Shown piece by piece: positions 49,368 through 58,824 of a stretch of DNA of 64,000 bases. Positions within the stretch are counted from its first letter, which is position 1, and each line of letters opens with the position of its first letter. The DNA comes from Desulfurispira natronophila (lineage in GTDB: Bacteria; Chrysiogenota; Chrysiogenetes; Chrysiogenales; Chrysiogenaceae): the NCBI RefSeq assembly GCF_014203025.1, contig NZ_JACHID010000011.1:1-64000 (forward strand), given 5' to 3'. The notes beneath the pieces were generated by a model. The model was not told the DNA's origin and searched no databases. It saw nothing but the letters and a program-made list of their open reading frames with translations. Made by a program: the position numbers and the translations under genes.

Positions 49368-51509
49368 TTGAGCACTCACACCGCTACCATAGCCAAAGAG
49401 CTTAACCTGAAAACCTTTCAGGTGGATAACTGTATAGCGCTCCACAAGGATGGCTCTACGGTTCCCTTTATCACCCGCTACCGCAAGGAGATGACCGGCG
49501 AGCTAGATGAAATGCAGGTGCGAGCCGTCATCGAGCGCCATACCTATCTGGAAAATCTTGAGCAGCGCCGCTGTGAGATCCTGGAGTCTGTAGAGTCCCA
49601 GGGGAAACTTAGTGATGAGTTGCGCCAGGCCATCCTCAAGTGCCAACGCCTGGTTGATCTGGAAGATCTCTACCTTCCCTTTCGCCCCAAAAAACGCACC
49701 CGGGCCACCATGGCTCGCGAGCGTGGCCTGGAGCCTGTTGCCACTGCTATTCTCAAGGGTGAAAGCACCGACACTGATTTTCTGCAAAAGTTTGTCAACC
49801 CCGAGCAGGAGGTACCGGATACTGATGCCGCTCTGGCCGGCGGTCTGGACATCATTGCGGAAACCATTGCCGAAGAGGCCGCAATCCGTAACCGAGTGCG
49901 CCACGTATTATCCGCTGAGGGCATTCTTGAGTGCAAAAAACGTCGCCTGGCTCCCGATGACTCACCCTACACCATGTACTATGAGTATAGTGAACGACTA
50001 CGGGATATCCCACCTCACCGCATACTTGCCATGAACCGCGCAGAGCAAGAGGACTGTATTCGCATCAAGTTGACTACCGACTTGGAAGCCCTGGAGCTGC
50101 AGCTTAAAGATATGGTGCTGCGACGATACCCTGACGCTATCCAGTCTCTGATTTCCCTGGCCCTGAGAGACTCCATCAAGCGCCTTATAATGCCCTCTCT
50201 TGAAACGGAACTGCGAAGCGAAAAAAACCAGCAGGCTCACGAGCACGCGGTAAAAGTATTTGGAGAAAACCTTAGGAATCTCCTGTTAACTCCACCGGTT
50301 CCGGCCAAAGCCATAATTGGCATTGACCCCGCCTATCGAACTGGATGCAAAGTTGTGGTAGTAAACCGCTACGGTGACTTGCTGGATCACGCCACTATTT
50401 ATCCAGTGCCTCCCCGCAACGACTACGATGGTGCAACCAAAATTCTGCAAGGCATAATAGCAACGCACGATGTTGAAATAATTGCTATTGGCAATGGCAC
50501 TGCCTCAGCAGAGACGGAAGCCTTTATCAGCGATTTTATCTCCTCTCAAAAGAAAAAACTGCAGTACCTTATAGTCAATGAGGCCGGTGCCAGCGTCTAT
50601 AGTGTTTCGGAAGTCGCCCAGCAGGAGTTCCCTGACCACGACGCTACCGTACGTGGAGCCGTTTCCATAGCTCGCCGGGTGCAAGACCCACTGGCGGAAC
50701 TGGTAAAAATCGACCCACGCAGTATTGGAGTCGGACAGTATCAACACGATATCAACCAGAATTTTCTCAGTGCCAAACTGCAGGAGATAGTTGAAAGTGC
50801 GGTAAACTACGTAGGCGTAAACATCAACACCGCCAGTGCCTCTCTGTTGCGCTTCGTCTCGGGAGTTAATGCTACTGTTGCGAAAAATATTGTCGAGTAT
50901 CGCCGTAGCATTGGGCAGTTCACCAATCGCAAGGAATTGCTGAAAGTGCCTCGGCTCGGCGAACAGACCTTTGTTCAGTGTGCAGGCTTTATTCGCATTC
51001 CCGAATCCACAGACTTTCTTGATAATACCGGCGTCCATCCTGAGTCTTACCCTACCGTGCAAAAACTCTTGAGTGCCGTAGGCCTAACTCCGGAAGAAGC
51101 CCAGTCGCACCTGTCCCTGAAAGTAAATCGCAAACTGGAGTCACTTGCCAGAGAGTTGGATTGCGGACTGCCAACCCTAAGAGATATCGTTGAGGACATT
51201 ACCAAGCCAGGCCGGGACCCGCGCAGTGAAATGGAGAAACCTATTCTCCGCAGTGCCCAGTTGAGCTTCAGTGATATTACAGAAGGGCAAGTGTTTGAAG
51301 GAGTCGTGCGCAATGTGGTAGACTTTGGGGCATTTATCGACATTGGCCTGAAAAACGATGGCCTGGTTCACATCAGTGAGCTTTCTGAACGCTTTGTTAA
51401 AAACCCCCATGAAGTGGTTGCCGTTGGCAACCGGGTAAAAGTACGAGTCTTAGGCGTAGATGAAAAAAGACAGCGGTTGTCACTGAGTATGCGCCAGGTT
51501 CATGAATAG
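49368..51509 (+). CDS. tex: Tex-family RNA-binding transcription accessory protein
   Basis: A 713-residue nucleic-acid-binding protein. The N-terminal helical region begins KELNLKTFQVDNCIALHKDGSTVPFITRYRKE; the YqgF-like domain (~315-440) has IIGIDPAYRTGCKVVV; helix-hairpin-helix motifs follow near 490 (NTASASLLRFVSGVNATVAKNIVEYR); and an S1 domain closes it (VRNVVDFGAFIDIGLKNDGLVHISELS). The start is TTG at 49368 behind GGGAGGA. It is 40 bp after the radical SAM gene and likely co-transcribed. Confidence 0.95.
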   Translation: MSTHTATIAKELNLKTFQVDNCIALHKDGSTVPFITRYRKEMTGELDEMQVRAVIERHTYLENLEQRRCEILESVESQGKLSDELRQAILKCQRLVDLEDLYLPFRPKKRTRATMARERGLEPVATAILKGESTDTDFLQKFVNPEQEVPDTDAALAGGLDIIAETIAEEAAIRNRVRHVLSAEGILECKKRRLAPDDSPYTMYYEYSERLRDIPPHRILAMNRAEQEDCIRIKLTTDLEALELQLKDMVLRRYPDAIQSLISLALRDSIKRLIMPSLETELRSEKNQQAHEHAVKVFGENLRNLLLTPPVPAKAIIGIDPAYRTGCKVVVVNRYGDLLDHATIYPVPPRNDYDGATKILQGIIATHDVEIIAIGNGTASAETEAFISDFISSQKKKLQYLIVNEAGASVYSVSEVAQQEFPDHDATVRGAVSIARRVQDPLAELVKIDPRSIGVGQYQHDINQNFLSAKLQEIVESAVNYVGVNINTASASLLRFVSGVNATVAKNIVEYRRSIGQFTNRKELLKVPRLGEQTFVQCAGFIRIPESTDFLDNTGVHPESYPTVQKLLSAVGLTPEEAQSHLSLKVNRKLESLARELDCGLPTLRDIVEDITKPGRDPRSEMEKPILRSAQLSFSDITEGQVFEGVVRNVVDFGAFIDIGLKNDGLVHISELSERFVKNPHEVVAVGNRVKVRVLGVDEKRQRLSLSMRQVHE

Positions 51510-51548
51510 TTACCCGTACACCTGAAATTGTCACCAGCAAGGAGACCC

Positions 51549-52382
51549 ATGGAATTCCTAGCCAATCCGAATTTCCCTCTGGCTCTGACCCTTACGGTAC
51601 TGGCCGGCTTGTCCACAGCTATTGGTGGCCTTATTGCGCTTTTTGTGCGAACTCAAAATACCGTTGGTCTCTCTTTTGGCTTGGGATTCTCCGCCGGTGT
51701 AATGATTTACGTCTCTTTTGTAGAGATTTTCCCGGAGGCTATTGAGGCCTTTGAGGCACACTATAGTCATGAGTATGGCTACTTTCTGGCAACCATTTTC
51801 CTTTTTGTCGGCATAGCTATTACGGCCTTGATTGACTACTTTATTCCCGGTGACATCAACCCACACGAGCTCAAAAAGGCCTCAGAGTTTGTAGCCGATG
51901 ATGAGCTCAGGGTGCAAAAAGCACTTGCTCTCAAGCGTACTGGAACTTTCACTGCACTGGCAGTGGCTATCCACAACTTCCCTGAAGGTTTTGCCACCTT
52001 TACCGTTGCCATGATAGATCCGGCCATTGCCATACCCATCGCCATTGCCATTGCCATCCACAATATTCCTGAGGGTGTTGCGGTGGCACTGCCCATTTAT
52101 CACGGAACCGGCAGCCGCAAAAAAGGCTTCTGGTATGCTTTTCTTTCTGGCCTGGCCGAGCCAGTGGGGGCGGTTGTAGGCTTTGCCCTGCTGGCACCGT
52201 TTCTTACGGAAGCCTCTCTGGGGATTGTTTTTGCCATGGTTGCGGGAATCATGATCTACATATCCTTTGATGAACTCCTGCCAGCGGCACGGCTTTACGG
52301 CACTAATCACTCCACTATTATAGGCTTGCTGCTTGGCATGCTGGTGATGGCCAGCAGCTTGGTAGCATTTGAGTTCTGGTAA
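51549..52382 (+). CDS. zupT: ZIP-family divalent metal transporter (ZupT-like)
   Basis: An inner-membrane importer of zinc and other divalent metals. It has 277 residues and eight predicted transmembrane helices. The two metal-binding helices contain HNFPEG (near 145) and HNIPEG (near 172), and the loop before them holds acidic residues. The ATG at 51549 follows AAGGAGACCC. It lies 40 bp after tex on the same strand. Confidence 0.9.
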   Translation: MEFLANPNFPLALTLTVLAGLSTAIGGLIALFVRTQNTVGLSFGLGFSAGVMIYVSFVEIFPEAIEAFEAHYSHEYGYFLATIFLFVGIAITALIDYFIPGDINPHELKKASEFVADDELRVQKALALKRTGTFTALAVAIHNFPEGFATFTVAMIDPAIAIPIAIAIAIHNIPEGVAVALPIYHGTGSRKKGFWYAFLSGLAEPVGAVVGFALLAPFLTEASLGIVFAMVAGIMIYISFDELLPAARLYGTNHSTIIGLLLGMLVMASSLVAFEFW

Positions 52383-52537
52383 AAAGCAGGTGACAATTTA
52401 CCCGTGGACCATACCATTACCCGCATCTATCTGGTTACTGGTGCTCCTGCTGATAAAACTCAAGGTAAGTCTAACACCTACAAAAGCGCCGGGTCTTCCA
52501 ATACCTAGGGGTAAAGTAATATATCAGGAGCTGCGAC

Positions 52538-53809
52538 ATGCTTGACATGAAGCGTCTTCGCGACGAGCGAGACAAGTTTGAGAAACGATTACAACTGAGA
52601 GACCCATCACTGAATTTTAACAATTTGCTGGAGCTTGATGATAAAAGACGTCAAGTAATGGCAGAGCTACAGCACAAACAAGGACTTCGAAACGAGACTA
52701 GCAAAAAAATTGGCGTCATAAAAAAGCAAGGTGGCGACGCCAGCGAAATTATGGGGCAAATGAAAACTTTGTCAGAAGAGCTGAAATCCCTGGAAAACCA
52801 CTCACGGGAGCTAGAGGAAGCTCTTCAGGCAGCTTTGCTTCAGATACCCAACATTCCCCACGAAGATGTCCCAGCTGGAGCCAGCGAAGAACAGAATATC
52901 CAGTTGCGCCAGGTTGGTACTGTTCCGAGTTTTGACTTTGCTCCCCGCTCACACGATGAGCTGGGGGTCGAGCTGGATATATTGGACTTCAGTCGTGGTG
53001 TAAAAATAGCCCAGTCCCGCTTTGTTATTTATAAGGGACTAGGGGCGCGTTTGGAGCGTGCTCTTATCAACTTCATGCTGGATGAGCATCAACAAACAGG
53101 CTACACTGAGATATTGCCTCCACTCATGGTGAATCGAACCGCCATGACCGGCACCGGACAGCTTCCCAAATTTGAGGACGACCTATTCTCTACAGAAGAG
53201 GGTCAACTGCTCATGATCCCCACAGCAGAAGTTCCTCTCACCAATATGCACAGCGACGAGATCCTTAAGGAAGAGCAACTTCCTTTGCGTTACACAGCAT
53301 ACACTCCATGTTTTCGTCGCGAAGCCGGTTCGTACGGAAAAGATACCAAAGGCTTGATTCGACAGCACCAGTTTAACAAAGTGGAGCTGGTAGGCTTCTG
53401 TCACCCAGAGCACTCTTACGCTAATCTTGACGAATTACTGCAACAAGCGGAGCAAATTCTGCAAAAACTCCACCTACCGTACCGAGTGGTTGAATTGTGC
53501 AGCGGCGATCTGGGTTTCAGTGCCGCGCGCACTTACGATATAGAGGTGTGGGTTCCCTCCCAGAAAACCTATCGGGAAATATCCTCTTGCTCTAACTTTG
53601 AAGACTTTCAAAGTCGCCGGGCCAAAATAAGATACAAGGACAGCCAGGGCAAGAATCACTACCTGCACACGATAAACGGCTCAGGGCTTGCTGTAGGAAG
53701 AACCGTCGTTGCTATTCTTGAAAACTGTCAGAATGCTGATGGCTCTGTAACCATTCCATCAGTACTGATTCCCTACATGGGCGGAATAGAAAAGATATCT
53801 GCGCCTTAG
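52538..53809 (+). CDS. serS: Seryl-tRNA synthetase
   Basis: A class II synthetase charging tRNA-Ser. It has 423 residues. The N-terminal antiparallel coiled-coil arm (~28-100) that grips the tRNA long arm is visible, motif 2 is [22 protein letters not shown] and motif 3 is [26 protein letters not shown] precedes the ATG. Confidence 0.97.
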   Translation: MLDMKRLRDERDKFEKRLQLRDPSLNFNNLLELDDKRRQVMAELQHKQGLRNETSKKIGVIKKQGGDASEIMGQMKTLSEELKSLENHSRELEEALQAALLQIPNIPHEDVPAGASEEQNIQLRQVGTVPSFDFAPRSHDELGVELDILDFSRGVKIAQSRFVIYKGLGARLERALINFMLDEHQQTGYTEILPPLMVNRTAMTGTGQLPKFEDDLFSTEEGQLLMIPTAEVPLTNMHSDEILKEEQLPLRYTAYTPCFRREAGSYGKDTKGLIRQHQFNKVELVGFCHPEHSYANLDELLQQAEQILQKLHLPYRVVELCSGDLGFSAARTYDIEVWVPSQKTYREISSCSNFEDFQSRRAKIRYKDSQGKNHYLHTINGSGLAVGRTVVAILENCQNADGSVTIPSVLIPYMGGIEKISAP

Positions 53810-53976
53810 TGTGAGCATTGTTATCGCACAAGTGAAACCGCTCATTGACAAAGGTCGTGTTTTATTTCATTTTACTATATCCAGTATTTTGCAATGAACC
53901 GTGTGGCAACGACACAGAGTGGTCTGCTTTTGCAGCTATAAAAACAAAAACCTTTACATCTCTTAGAGGGTTACAC

Positions 53977-54804
53977 ATGAAACGCGAAAAAACCGACTAT
54001 ATAGTCCAGTCAGTCTGCAATGCCCTGGATATCCTGGAGACTTTCAAGGACGCTGGCGAGCTTGATATTCGCGCTATTCGGGAAAAGTTTGAACTCAGCA
54101 AAAACAATATGTTTCGGCTTTTAACTACTCTTGAGGCCCACGGATATGTTGAGCGCAACCCCTACACAAAAAACTATCGCTTGGGTTTGAAAAACTTTGA
54201 ACTTTCACAAGCCTATATAAGCAAAATAGACCTTATAAAGACGACAGAACCTATCCTGGAAGAACTGGTGGATGAGCTGGATGAGTCTTCATATATTGGA
54301 GTTCTGCGTAGTAAGAGTGTGGTGTATCTCAATGTTGTTGAAACTTCCCAGTTTGTTCGCATTGTTCCACGCATTGGCAGCGTCGGATCACCATTTCGCA
54401 CAGCTATTGGCAAATGTCAGCTTTTTGACGACAGCCCAGAAAAGATACGTCAACGGATAGAGGCTGATGAGCAGCGTATTCGCGGTGATCAACGTTCTCC
54501 TCGAGCTGGCATTGAAGGGTTTATCGAGGAAATTGAAGCTGCCCGACTTATAGGCTATGCCATAGATGATGAAGAGTTTGAGGAGGGAGTACGCTGTGTC
54601 GGAGCTCCTTTACGAGACTACACCGGTCGCATTACTGCTGGTATGAGCGTTTCCGGCCCCATCCAACGCATGTCACATGATCACATTGAAAAAAGTATAG
54701 CCCCAGCCCTGTTACGTGCAGCTAGCAAAGCAAGTGCCCGAATGGGTTACTCTTCACATGTACAGCAGGAACATGAGTTAACAAGCCTGTCCGAGCCACA
54801 GTAA
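53977..54804 (+). CDS. IclR-family transcriptional regulator
   Basis: A 276-residue regulator. The winged helix-turn-helix is at ~8-75 (VQSVCNALDILETF, then KFELSKNNMFRLLTTLEAHGYVERN), followed by the IclR effector-binding domain (GSPFRTAIGKCQLFD, GYAIDDEEFEEGVRCVGAPLRDYTGRITAGMSVSGP). The ATG at 53977 has AGAGGGT upstream and fits the family N-terminus better than an ATG at 53845. The effector and target are unknown; no catabolic operon is adjacent. Confidence 0.9.
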   Translation: MKREKTDYIVQSVCNALDILETFKDAGELDIRAIREKFELSKNNMFRLLTTLEAHGYVERNPYTKNYRLGLKNFELSQAYISKIDLIKTTEPILEELVDELDESSYIGVLRSKSVVYLNVVETSQFVRIVPRIGSVGSPFRTAIGKCQLFDDSPEKIRQRIEADEQRIRGDQRSPRAGIEGFIEEIEAARLIGYAIDDEEFEEGVRCVGAPLRDYTGRITAGMSVSGPIQRMSHDHIEKSIAPALLRAASKASARMGYSSHVQQEHELTSLSEPQ

Positions 54805-54809
54805 ATTAT

Positions 54810-54899
54810 CCTGCAAGGACTTGCAGAAAAAGTCCTTGCAGGCCATTGGTCCTCGTACTGGATCAGCCGGACAACTCAGTCATGAGCTCCGGCTTTTTG
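54810..54899 (+). terminator. Two hairpins after the IclR gene, the second a Rho-independent terminator
   Basis: A 13-bp stem without T-run pairs 54810-54822 with 54830-54842. A second hairpin, AGCCGGA (54865-54871) with TCCGGCT (54888-54894), is followed by a T-run. Confidence 0.75.
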
Positions 54900-55048
54900 C
54901 TTTGAAGAGGCAGCTCTATTGCCACTGCTGGCATCACATTATGCCTCTGACATATAGAGCTCTATGCTGAGTCAGCCTCCTGGTAACCGGGCATCAATTT
55001 TCCCCAGACAAACCGATACACAGTATTTATACAGCAACAGCTATCGCC

Positions 55049-55255
55049 CTATGAGCGCCCTCCACCCATCATTGTCATAATGTTGCTCATATCCATACCC
55101 TGCATTTGCTCCTGGCAAGCAGCCATTATCTCCATCATTGCCACTGGGTTGGTTTGCATCATTTTTATAACTTCGGGCATCAGAGACTTAAGAAACTCCA
55201 CCTGCTGTGATTCGTCCAGTTGACTGAACTGCTCCTGCAGTTTTTCTGCATTCAT
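55049..55255 (-). CDS. Small methionine-rich helical protein of unknown function
   Basis: A 68-residue protein with 13 methionines. The N-terminal half is acidic and helical (LQEQFSQLDESQQVEFLKSLMPEV); the centre PEVIKMMQTNPVAMMEIM has the NP-plus-Met pattern of STI1-type peptide-binding repeats; the tail ends GGGRS. CAGGAG lies at good spacing before the ATG. The Met-rich surface suggests a hydrophobic groove for peptides or a metal-binding role. No family is certain. It is divergent from the type I secretion operon. Confidence 0.6.
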   Translation of the reverse strand: MNAEKLQEQFSQLDESQQVEFLKSLMPEVIKMMQTNPVAMMEIMAACQEQMQGMDMSNIMTMMGGGRS

Positions 55256-55763
55256 GTAAACACTCCTGTTCTCTTTATTACGTGTAGGCTCTATAATATC
55301 AAAGAATTTTTCCTCCGTACAGGCAGCAGCAGTTTGCCCAAGCTATATTGAGCTATATGTATTTAGCAGGTGAACGCTTGCATCATCAGTATATTCAAGA
55401 TAGGATTGATACGTATAGAATCAAAGCAAGTAAAGCTGCTCGGCTATCCCTTGCCCATGTTAATGTGATAGCTTTATTAAACACCCTTAGTGTACCTTGG
55501 TCACATACCAGTATAAAGCAGTACTCATGGTTGAGGCTCTCAGGCTACATCTTGGTCTCATTTAGCGCGGCGTCGCTCAGGAGTAAACAGGGCACCAATA
55601 ACGACCTCTTATTTACTCACACCTGGGTGTAAACCATAGCACAACAGAGCTCGCAGTAAGCTTTGCTCACTGAAAATCTGCTTCTGATCAGCAGGGTAGC
55701 TAAACAGTCTAATTATCTTCTTTGCTGTAACTTTTAAGTAGGTAGCTACAGTTGGAGACAGCC
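55256..55763. other. ~500-bp region upstream of the type I secretion operon
   Basis: No convincing gene: the longest open frame (55348-55632) has no ribosome-binding site. The region presumably holds the operon promoter, but no clear -10/-35 pair or dyad was singled out. Confidence 0.5.
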
Positions 55764-57458
55764 ATGAATATTGAAACATTTCGGCGTGATGCCAGTATAT
55801 TTCGCACCATGCTATCGTTGCCACGCAGTGGTTCAGCCATAAGCGACCTGGCAGTGTCATCAGTTTTTATAAATATTCTCTCCCTGGCTTTGCCACTTAT
55901 TCTCCTGCAAGCCTTTGACAGGATTGTACCCAATCAGGCTACAGCCACCCTCTGGTGGCTGGTATTAGGTGGAGTGACAGCCGCTGCCATAGAAACCCTT
56001 TTGCGTATTTCACGCAGCACTACTTCAGGCTGGAGCTCGGCCCGTCTGGAGTATATGGGCAGTTGCCTGGTGGTGGAGCGCCTGCTTTCATGCCGCCTGG
56101 TTGACTTTGAGCGGCACGGGGTGGGTGTCTACCTGGATCGCATAGGAGCGCTCTCTACACTGCGATCCTTTCTGGGAGGGCAGGTATTTCAGGTAGCCAT
56201 GGATCTCCCCTTCACTCTTCTTTTTATCGGTGTCATCTGGTTCCTGGCAGGAGATTTTATTCTTTGGCCCCTGGGTATCCTGTTGCTCTACATTATTGTG
56301 GCTACAGCACTCAAGGTGATCTTTCAAAAGGAGCGCAGTTCACAGGCAAGCATCACCGATCGCCGTTACAACTTTATCATTGAATTACTGGGAAACATCC
56401 ACATCGTCAAGGCCATGGGGCTCGAAGAAGTTTTCATGAGACGCTATGAGCGATTGCAAAAAAGCAACGCAGAAGCCAACTCACAGGTTGCATTCTGGGG
56501 CGCTATCCCCATGCATACCGGCCTGCTGTTCAGTCATCTGATGCTTTTTACCGTTCTCATTGCCGGCGGCTTCAAGGTTATTGGCGGGGAGCTCACTCTG
56601 GGGACGCTCGTGGCCGTTTCGCTGCTCTCTACACGTTCCTTGCAGCCAGTGCAGGGTTTCATGTCCTTCTGGATTCGTATGGCCGATGTCAACCTGGCCC
56701 GAGAGCAACTTGCCAAGGTAGCTGAGATGCCCCTTGACTTACAGGAGTCGCTTCCCCCATTTCCGCGCATCAACCAGGGCAATATCGAGCTGCAAAATAT
56801 CAGTTTTCGCTACTCTCCTCAGGCACCCCTGTTGTTTGAGGATATCTCATGCTACATACCTCACGGTGAAATGGTTGTTATTCATCCCGGAATCAGCGGA
56901 TCCGGCTCCACAACTCTTATGAACATTCTTAGCGGAATCATGGCGACTACCGGTGGGGCGGTGGTTGTCGAGGGCTACAGTCTGGCAGACTGGGATACGC
57001 GCTTTCTCGTGGGCAGCATAGCGTACATTCCCAAGGAAGGGCGACTGTTTCAAGGTACCATTCTTGATAACCTGACCATGTTTCAGCCCAAACTGCGGGA
57101 CGCTGCCCTTGATGCAGCCGCTCTAGTTGAGCTTGACGATATTGTTGCCCACCTGCCTCAGGGGTACGAAACACCTGTTACCAGTCAGTCCAACAACCTG
57201 TTGCCCAGTGATCTGCTGCAGCGTATTGCGGTAGCACGTGCCCTGGGTGTGCGGCCCCGCATCCTGCTGATTGATCAGGCAGAAGTACTCATGGGCCAGC
57301 AGACCTTTGAGCTGCTCCTGAGGTTGCTGCGACACCTCAAAGGGCGCTGCACCATCGTTTTGATATCTGACAATCCAAGGATAACCGAAATTGCTGATAG
57401 AGTTTTCTGCATCAGGGATCGGCAATTGCAGCCAGTTGAGGGAGGGCTGTATGTCTGA
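55764..57458 (+). CDS. ABC exporter half with degenerate ATPase (type I secretion)
   Basis: A 564-residue half-transporter: a membrane domain of about six helices (~20-300) and an ABC domain (~335-560), with no N-terminal C39-like domain. The ATPase is degenerate at every catalytic site. Walker A reads GISGSGST with Ser382 in place of lysine; the signature is LPSDL (480-484) instead of LSGGQ; Walker B is LLIDQ with Gln505 in place of the catalytic glutamate; the switch histidine is Asn537. The fold itself looks intact. It therefore is probably the inactive partner of the exporter half at 58821. The ATG at 55764 is chosen because TTGGAG is spaced for it. Confidence 0.87.
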   Translation: MNIETFRRDASIFRTMLSLPRSGSAISDLAVSSVFINILSLALPLILLQAFDRIVPNQATATLWWLVLGGVTAAAIETLLRISRSTTSGWSSARLEYMGSCLVVERLLSCRLVDFERHGVGVYLDRIGALSTLRSFLGGQVFQVAMDLPFTLLFIGVIWFLAGDFILWPLGILLLYIIVATALKVIFQKERSSQASITDRRYNFIIELLGNIHIVKAMGLEEVFMRRYERLQKSNAEANSQVAFWGAIPMHTGLLFSHLMLFTVLIAGGFKVIGGELTLGTLVAVSLLSTRSLQPVQGFMSFWIRMADVNLAREQLAKVAEMPLDLQESLPPFPRINQGNIELQNISFRYSPQAPLLFEDISCYIPHGEMVVIHPGISGSGSTTLMNILSGIMATTGGAVVVEGYSLADWDTRFLVGSIAYIPKEGRLFQGTILDNLTMFQPKLRDAALDAAALVELDDIVAHLPQGYETPVTSQSNNLLPSDLLQRIAVARALGVRPRILLIDQAEVLMGQQTFELLLRLLRHLKGRCTIVLISDNPRITEIADRVFCIRDRQLQPVEGGLYV

Positions 57459-58824
57459 GTTGCACTGGACACGGTGGCTTCTGCAAACAGCACGAACCTG
57501 GGATGACATCAAGGATGCCTTCAGCAGCATGCGGGTAGATATGCTGGACGATGACCATCGACGCCTTACCGAGTTTACGCTGGAGCTCAACACCCTTATC
57601 GATCTGCTTGAGAGGGACGGTTTCAACCTGGTCTACATTGATAGGCAGCGGGAGCTGCTCACACACATTTATAATTTTGCCGAGGCTCACTTTGAGCGGG
57701 AAGAACGCATAATTGAAAAGTTTGCCATCCCGGGAGCTCAAACCCAGCAGGAGCAGCATGAAAAGTTTCTGAGTGCGCTGCAAAGTGATATAGACGCATT
57801 CAACTCCGGCAAACTTACAGTTGGCGAGACACTGAAAAACTCGATTTTGCAGTCCTGGGCAAATCACGTCAATTATATTGATGCCACTACATTTCGTGAT
57901 GGCGAGTGGGTTGAGCAAGCTATACATAAGGCTCAGCAGTGGGACGATATTGCCGAGCTTTACTGTTCAACTGGGTTGGATGAGATTGACCACCAGCATC
58001 GCGAGCTCGTATCGGCAGGGCTGGAGCTGAAAAGGGAAATTATTCAGGGCAAATCCCCGGACTTCCCAATGCCTGAAGGGGAATATATCGCCAATAAACT
58101 CGCTGCCCTTCTGGAAATGGCACAGATGCATTTTACCTATGAAGAGGACTTAATCCAAGGGCTGAACATCTCGGGATTTGATGAGCACATGAGTCAGCAC
58201 CAAAGCCTTGCCGTGAAATTGACGTCCATGGTGTCAGAGGCAAAAGTGACTGATTCGGAGGAAGTTCTGTCAGCGATTCACTCTATTCTCATGTACTGGC
58301 GCTCCCACATAAACCAGGAAGACTACGACCTTTTCCAGCTTTCCCGCTGGATCGAGCGGTTAATTGGCAGTGCAAGCTCCTGGGATCAGGTTGCACCGGT
58401 AATCCGGTCTACCGGGGTTGATGCCATTGACGACCAGCACAAACATGTGACTATTGAAACTCTTCGCCTGCACACCTTTATTGAATCCATGCGCACCCAG
58501 CAAATAGACAGTCAAACCATCCGGGAGATAGATGAGCAGTTCGAACTCATCCAGGATATGGTGCAGAGCCACTTTGAGTTCGAAGATGCCATGATGGAGA
58601 GTGCGAAGCTGCCGGATATCGCATCCCACAAGGCATACCACGCAGAGTTCAGCGTTATGCTGAAAGAGTTTCACTCTAACCTGCGCAAAGGCAACATGAT
58701 TATTTCGGTAGAAATCAAACGCAGACTTGTCAGCTGGTGGTTTAACCATATCAACGTGGTTGACTACAATGCCTTTTATCACCGTCGCGAGGAGCTGAAC
58801 AGATTGACCCGGGTAGAGACATGA
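57451..58824 (+). CDS. Triple-hemerythrin-domain protein inside the secretion operon
   Basis: A 457-residue protein of three tandem hemerythrin domains, each exactly 147 residues apart. Domains 2 and 3 have all seven di-iron ligands: His183, His227, Glu231, His246, His250, His286, Asp291 and His330, His374, Glu378, His393, His397, His433, Asp438. Domain 1 has His36, His80, Glu84, His103, His139, Asp144, but Gln99 replaces one histidine. Each unit is preceded by a W...WDDI-like helix. No signal peptide or membrane segment is seen, so it is cytosolic. Hemerythrins bind oxygen or sense iron or NO. The start overlaps the upstream ABC gene (8 bp) and the stop overlaps the next ABC gene (4 bp). Confidence 0.9.
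   Translation: MSELHWTRWLLQTARTWDDIKDAFSSMRVDMLDDDHRRLTEFTLELNTLIDLLERDGFNLVYIDRQRELLTHIYNFAEAHFEREERIIEKFAIPGAQTQQEQHEKFLSALQSDIDAFNSGKLTVGETLKNSILQSWANHVNYIDATTFRDGEWVEQAIHKAQQWDDIAELYCSTGLDEIDHQHRELVSAGLELKREIIQGKSPDFPMPEGEYIANKLAALLEMAQMHFTYEEDLIQGLNISGFDEHMSQHQSLAVKLTSMVSEAKVTDSEEVLSAIHSILMYWRSHINQEDYDLFQLSRWIERLIGSASSWDQVAPVIRSTGVDAIDDQHKHVTIETLRLHTFIESMRTQQIDSQTIREIDEQFELIQDMVQSHFEFEDAMMESAKLPDIASHKAYHAEFSVMLKEFHSNLRKGNMIISVEIKRRLVSWWFNHINVVDYNAFYHRREELNRLTRVET

Noticed and set aside
55348-55632. 94-codon frame upstream of the secretion operon
   Set aside because: No ribosome-binding site and unremarkable composition; considered non-coding.
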